This document shows positions 60,062-64,000 of a stretch of 64,000 bases of DNA, in pieces. Made by a program: the position numbers and the translations under genes. This DNA is from Lineus longissimus (lineage: Eukaryota; Nemertea; Pilidiophora; Heteronemertea; Lineidae). Position 1 is the first letter of the stretch. Each line of letters begins with the position of its first letter. Location of the stretch: assembly GCF_910592395.1 (NCBI RefSeq), contig NC_088312.1, forward strand, positions 22,017,292 through 22,081,291, given 5' to 3'. The notes under the pieces are model-generated. The model searched no databases. It was not told the DNA's origin and saw only the letters and a list, made by a program, of their open reading frames with translations.

Positions 60062-63000
60062 ATGAAAAGAAAAAAGGAAGAAAGTACCCAGGGTGGTGAT
60101 AAACAAGTTCCTCAGAAAAAGAAGAAGGAGGAGTTCACTGAGACGGAATTCAGAGTACTGATCAAAGACCCTAATTCAAGGTTTTCTGGTGTGTAAGATA
60201 AGAATTTTACTTTTTACATCCTGTACATAGCCTGTACAAAATGTACATGATGTACAGGGTGATCCAAAACACAAGGCAATGAGAATGTGATCAAATTCCT
60301 TGAATGACGAGATGGAGACAGTGTGTCTGACTACAAGAGAGTTATGATGTCAAGGTATTGCTGAAACCCTTAATTGGTTGCACTTGCCTCCGCACCGGAC
60401 CTCGCATGGACCTTGATCTAGCCAAGCAGGATGATAACTTGCCAGTGGTCCTTGGAGAGTGACAATGTTGGTGAGGATCGATCCTCTCTAGCACAATGGA
60501 ATATGCCACCATCCGTCTGTGATGAATAGGCCTGTTAATATAGCTTTGTTCTAGGCCAAGGCATGTTTGCTACTGGGGTGTGATTTTGTCTTTATTGCTA
60601 TGGTATTATTGCCACATTCTAATCTAAGATTGCCTTTGAATGATAGACAACCCTCTTTTTTAAATTCCAGTTTTAGAGAAGTTCTTGAAGTATGCGGTGG
60701 AATTCCCAAAGGAGCAGCAATATGATATTGTGGCTGCGTACTGCAAATCATCTGGGGAGTGTGCAGAGATCTTCCAGCTCATGGAAGAAGGCCGGAGAAA
60801 ACCTCCAGAGGTATGGTTTAAATTCTGTTGAAAACTATCGTCCTAGTCCAAATAACTTGGGTTGCAAGTCTCTGACATAATAAGTGTACCAACTACCTGC
60901 AGGCATGGCTGTATAAATCAAACCCTAAATGTATGCTTTAAAAATGGTTCCAAGTTGCGTGTTCAAAGCCTCACTTGGAGAAGATTGGTAGCTTTGTGGG
61001 ACTTAATCTGACTCACCTGGCACCTCCCTATCGTCTCCCGTCAGCATTTGAAACATCATGCACAGAAATTGAATGTTGGAGAAAATGAAGAATTCAAATC
61101 TGTTGTCTTTCTTCCAGCTGTGTCTCATCTTCAATGTCCTGGAGCACATTCTGACAAGAATTGCCACAGACTTGACGCGGTACAAGGTCGTAGCTGAAAA
61201 CATCATCAAGAAGGTCTTGGCAAGTTTCATGAACAATGTCTACTTCTTGTTGTCGAAGTTCAACAAGTCTAACCAGATGAAAGCATCCCTGAAACTGCTG
61301 TCTGCGATGGTGATTCAGGGTGAGAGGGCGGCAAGGGACGTGTTTCTGCAGATGAATTTCAATCATTTGAATATCCGTCCCCTGCTTAGTAGAAAGGATA
61401 CCAAGGTGAGTAAGAAAAAGCGTCCTGGAAGACTAGTTTTAAAAAGACTGTTTTGAGGAGAAGTTATTCGCTTGTTGAGTCTTTGTAAAAAGAGATGATG
61501 CTAATGCTACTATTGTAAATGAAATTTACTGAAGGAGAAATCATCACGTTGAGCTAAAGCTAGCGTTTGTCTCTAATGATGATTGAGCAGATGTCTTTGG
61601 GTGTTCCAGCCCCTGGCAATCAATATGACTAGGTCATGTCGATCAGCCACAACTTATTCTCTCGGTTAACCAAAAACACTTTTGATGCATTATTAGTTGA
61701 GTAAGCTTCTCAACATGTGTGTAAGCTGCGTCTGATATTCTCGTTAAAAAATTGTTCCTTCTTTTCGAACAGGATCCAGATGATGTGCGAACATGCCTGA
61801 TCTATTTCTACATGTCCTTCCTTCTCCACGGTGACAACTCACTGGTGCGATCATTTGTCAGCACAAAGGGGATTCTTCAGAGTATCTTCAGTGGGATGAT
61901 GTATGACAAACCTGCTGTGGTTGAATTCATCTTGGAGACCCTCCTGTCAAAGGTAGGTCTCGTGGGGCAATCTCATATTAGGGTAGTGCTAGTGGTTAAA
62001 GTCTTCATGCAAAATAGCATCGACGCTTGCCATCTCTGAGTTTGTGAGTTTGATTTCTGCTCGGATCACTTCCTCATCTGATAGAGAGGGTGACTCTCTC
62101 TGACAGCTCCCATTTCTCCCACATCAGACTATGTTGTCCATAGGGCGTATGATATTCTAGTTGATGCTTACATGTAGTTCTGCTCACTGTTGTAATTATG
62201 AGCCAGCCATCTAAAACCCTGAAATGGACTTGTCAGAGACGTTTGCGCTGAAGTCAACAAAAAATTCAGGAATTACCCCCAAAAGCATGCCCCCAAGTTG
62301 GCTTCTACGCTATGCTGTTTCATTCTGTTTTTGAAAGAAAGTTGACTTTCGATGTGGTTATTTGCAGGTGATAGAGAATCCAGTGATCAACAAGACGGTG
62401 AAGATCAGACTCTTTGACGAGTCGTCACTCAAGTTGCTCATCCAACTCTACTATTGGAAAGGACCGTACAAGTTCAACTACGGGAAGAAGAAAGACAAGG
62501 TGGATCCTATGGACACACAGGCAGAGGTATTTTAAAGAACAGAGTAGTCCTTCAAACTGAAAACATGACAACTACCCACGGCAGTAGACTAACCGATGAA
62601 TGCCTCAACTTGATGTGGCACTCAGTCAGTTGAGTCCCAATCGGCTGGAAAAGTGCCTGATCACAATCCTTGCAGGGATCCTACTCAAAATGCTCTGAGA
62701 TTAGGCCAAGAAGAAGATCATCATCTTAATGACGTATTGGTTTACATACGGGTGTTGTTTTGTTCTCAATATTTACATGTTTAAAGTCTTGTACTGAGTA
62801 TAGTTTCTTTTACAGCCAAGGGAGACGGACAGTGATGATCTTGCCCTTGTTAGAGAGAACATTCATAAGCTGCTACTGGAGCTGTGTTGCTCCTTCAAGA
62901 ACGGAATCAACTTTTATGACAAGACACTTGGAACCTCTGGAAAGTGAGCATACCTAAAAAATATAGATTTATTTGATTTGAGAGCTTCAGGTCAACAAGG

Positions 63001-63974
63001 TTTTAGTTGTACTATACAATATGTCGCCTGTAATGGTTGAGCTACATGTTCAAAAAGGTGAAATATTCTCATTGTTAGTATTAGTACTCTACCTGTCATA
63101 ATATAGTAACCACTTTAAGTTTTCTGACTCCAATTGACCACATTTTTCACACTTTAGAAACCAGAACCATGTGCTAACGGCCTTCCTCACCAGCATCAAG
63201 AAGCCTTATAATAATCCCAAGGTCAAGGAACTCGTCATCGAGATTCTCAAGACGTGCCCCGATCAACTCAACAAGTATTTCACATCACTGCAGGATCATT
63301 TTCTGCCCAGATTGTCGCCCTCGTGGGTAGCATGCATGACCTTCATGACCGAGGTAAGTTTATTTAAAATAAATTGATTGTTTGGTCCTACTTTTTGGGG
63401 TAGATTACTTATGAAGTCCTTCCTCAAGCAGTCAGAAGTAATAAAAGTAAGTCACTGAAGTTTCTAGCACAGCTCAATGTGGGCCTAGTATTGTCAACTC
63501 GGCTGGTAAATGTGTAACCAGACAGTTATCTTTCCGTTCTTCTTCTTATTTCAGATATATGAGAATCAATCAGATGTCCCGCCATCTTTAAAAACCGGTG
63601 ATATTCCTTGTCCCAAGCTTGTACAGATGGCACGAGTTACTGTCATCCCGCCAGCAATCATTATGAACTTCATCAGCCAGGCAGCCAAGGTTAGTATCAT
63701 GTGCTGATAGCAGTACATGGCCATGATTGATTTGAGGATGTGGCAAATTCCTTGAAATTCTCTGCCTGTGTTGTTGAAAATGTTAACAATTTGTTACATT
63801 CTTGATTTTCAGAAAAGATCCAGCCCGGTTGTGCGACACATGGCCCTGAAGTTTGTCAGCTTGGTGTTGGGGAAGGTTCAGAGAGTCGTTGAGTACTTTG
63901 AGAGCAAGGAGTGCAGTAGTACCTCAGAGGTCAGGAGTGAGTTTTTACAACTCTTTCAAGAAGTTATTCAAAAG
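60062..63974 (+). CDS. URB1: URB1/NPA1 ribosome biogenesis protein, N-terminal part
   Basis: Nucleolar factor for early 60S pre-ribosome assembly. Nine exons lie inside the window: 60062-60188, 60671-60810, 61118-61405, 61773-61952, 62368-62526, 62816-62943, 63158-63353, 63555-63689, 63813-63974. All are in frame and give the first 505 residues; the protein is normally over 2000 residues, and the last donor (AAAAG/GTAAGG) shows that it continues past the edge. The N-terminus is Lys-rich (MKRKKEE, KKKKEEFTETEFRVLIKDP), like a nucleolar signal. Helical-repeat segments characteristic of the Npa1 N-terminal domain follow: YDIVAAYCKSSGECAEIFQL, LIFNVLEHILTRIATDL, KLLSAMVIQGERAARDVF and FYMSFLLHGDNSLVRSF. 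The start ATG is the first in the open frame. Confidence 0.92.
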
Positions 63975-64000
63975 GTAAGGTAAAATGAGGTTGTGATTTT

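Overview
This is animal nuclear DNA. It holds genes with many short exons and GT-AG introns, long AT-rich introns, BEL/Pao and non-LTR retrotransposon remains, and many small inverted-repeat elements. The recognisable genes (CHMP1B, a BAK-type BCL-2 effector, cytosolic ACAT2, URB1, two GT31 glycosyltransferases) point to a bilaterian invertebrate. The many ACATGTA/TACATGT palindromes and short palindromic elements make a marine lophotrochozoan (mollusc or brachiopod type) my best guess. The species cannot be fixed from the sequence alone.

Layout. 1-10.1 kb: two head-to-tail copies of a decayed BEL/Pao LTR retrotransposon on the minus strand. The upstream copy (B) has lost frame at several points and is split by a 5'-truncated LINE; the downstream copy (A) runs off the left edge. 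10.3-12.9 kb: a candidate small plus-strand gene whose intron holds seven tandem ~280-bp modules. Each module looks like an exon (acceptor, short reading frame, donor) plus intron, itself made of 39-bp hairpin subrepeats. 14.9-18.5 kb: a complete six-exon CHMP1B (ESCRT-III) gene on the plus strand, with its 3' flank to about 20.2 kb. 20.2-27 kb: no gene I can defend apart from a candidate leader exon at 23.73 kb; some hairpins and minisatellites.

27.1-30.0 kb: two tandem intronless beta-1,3-galactosyltransferase-like (GT31) coding exons, with an almost identical central block that suggests gene conversion. 30.5-40.2 kb: non-coding, with a tRNA-Pro-derived SINE, a 172-bp tandem array and several MITE-like inverted-repeat elements. 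40.2-48.7 kb: a complete four-coding-exon BAK homologue on the minus strand. Its 5.9-kb last intron holds a TTAA-flanked MITE, a degenerate ~170-bp array and a striking palindrome-rich element. 48.8-55.5 kb: non-coding, with a possible 5' non-coding BAK exon at 55.08 kb.

56.2-59.6 kb: a complete nine-exon cytosolic acetyl-CoA acetyltransferase (ACAT2) gene on the minus strand. 60.06 kb to the right edge: the first nine exons of URB1/NPA1 on the plus strand, head-to-head with ACAT2 across a 480-bp shared promoter interval with two CACGTG E-boxes and an inverted CCAAT box.

Exon limits were read by eye from splice consensus, phase and recalled family similarity. No alignment or database search was run. 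All exon joins given for CHMP1B, BAK, ACAT2 and URB1 keep the reading frame.
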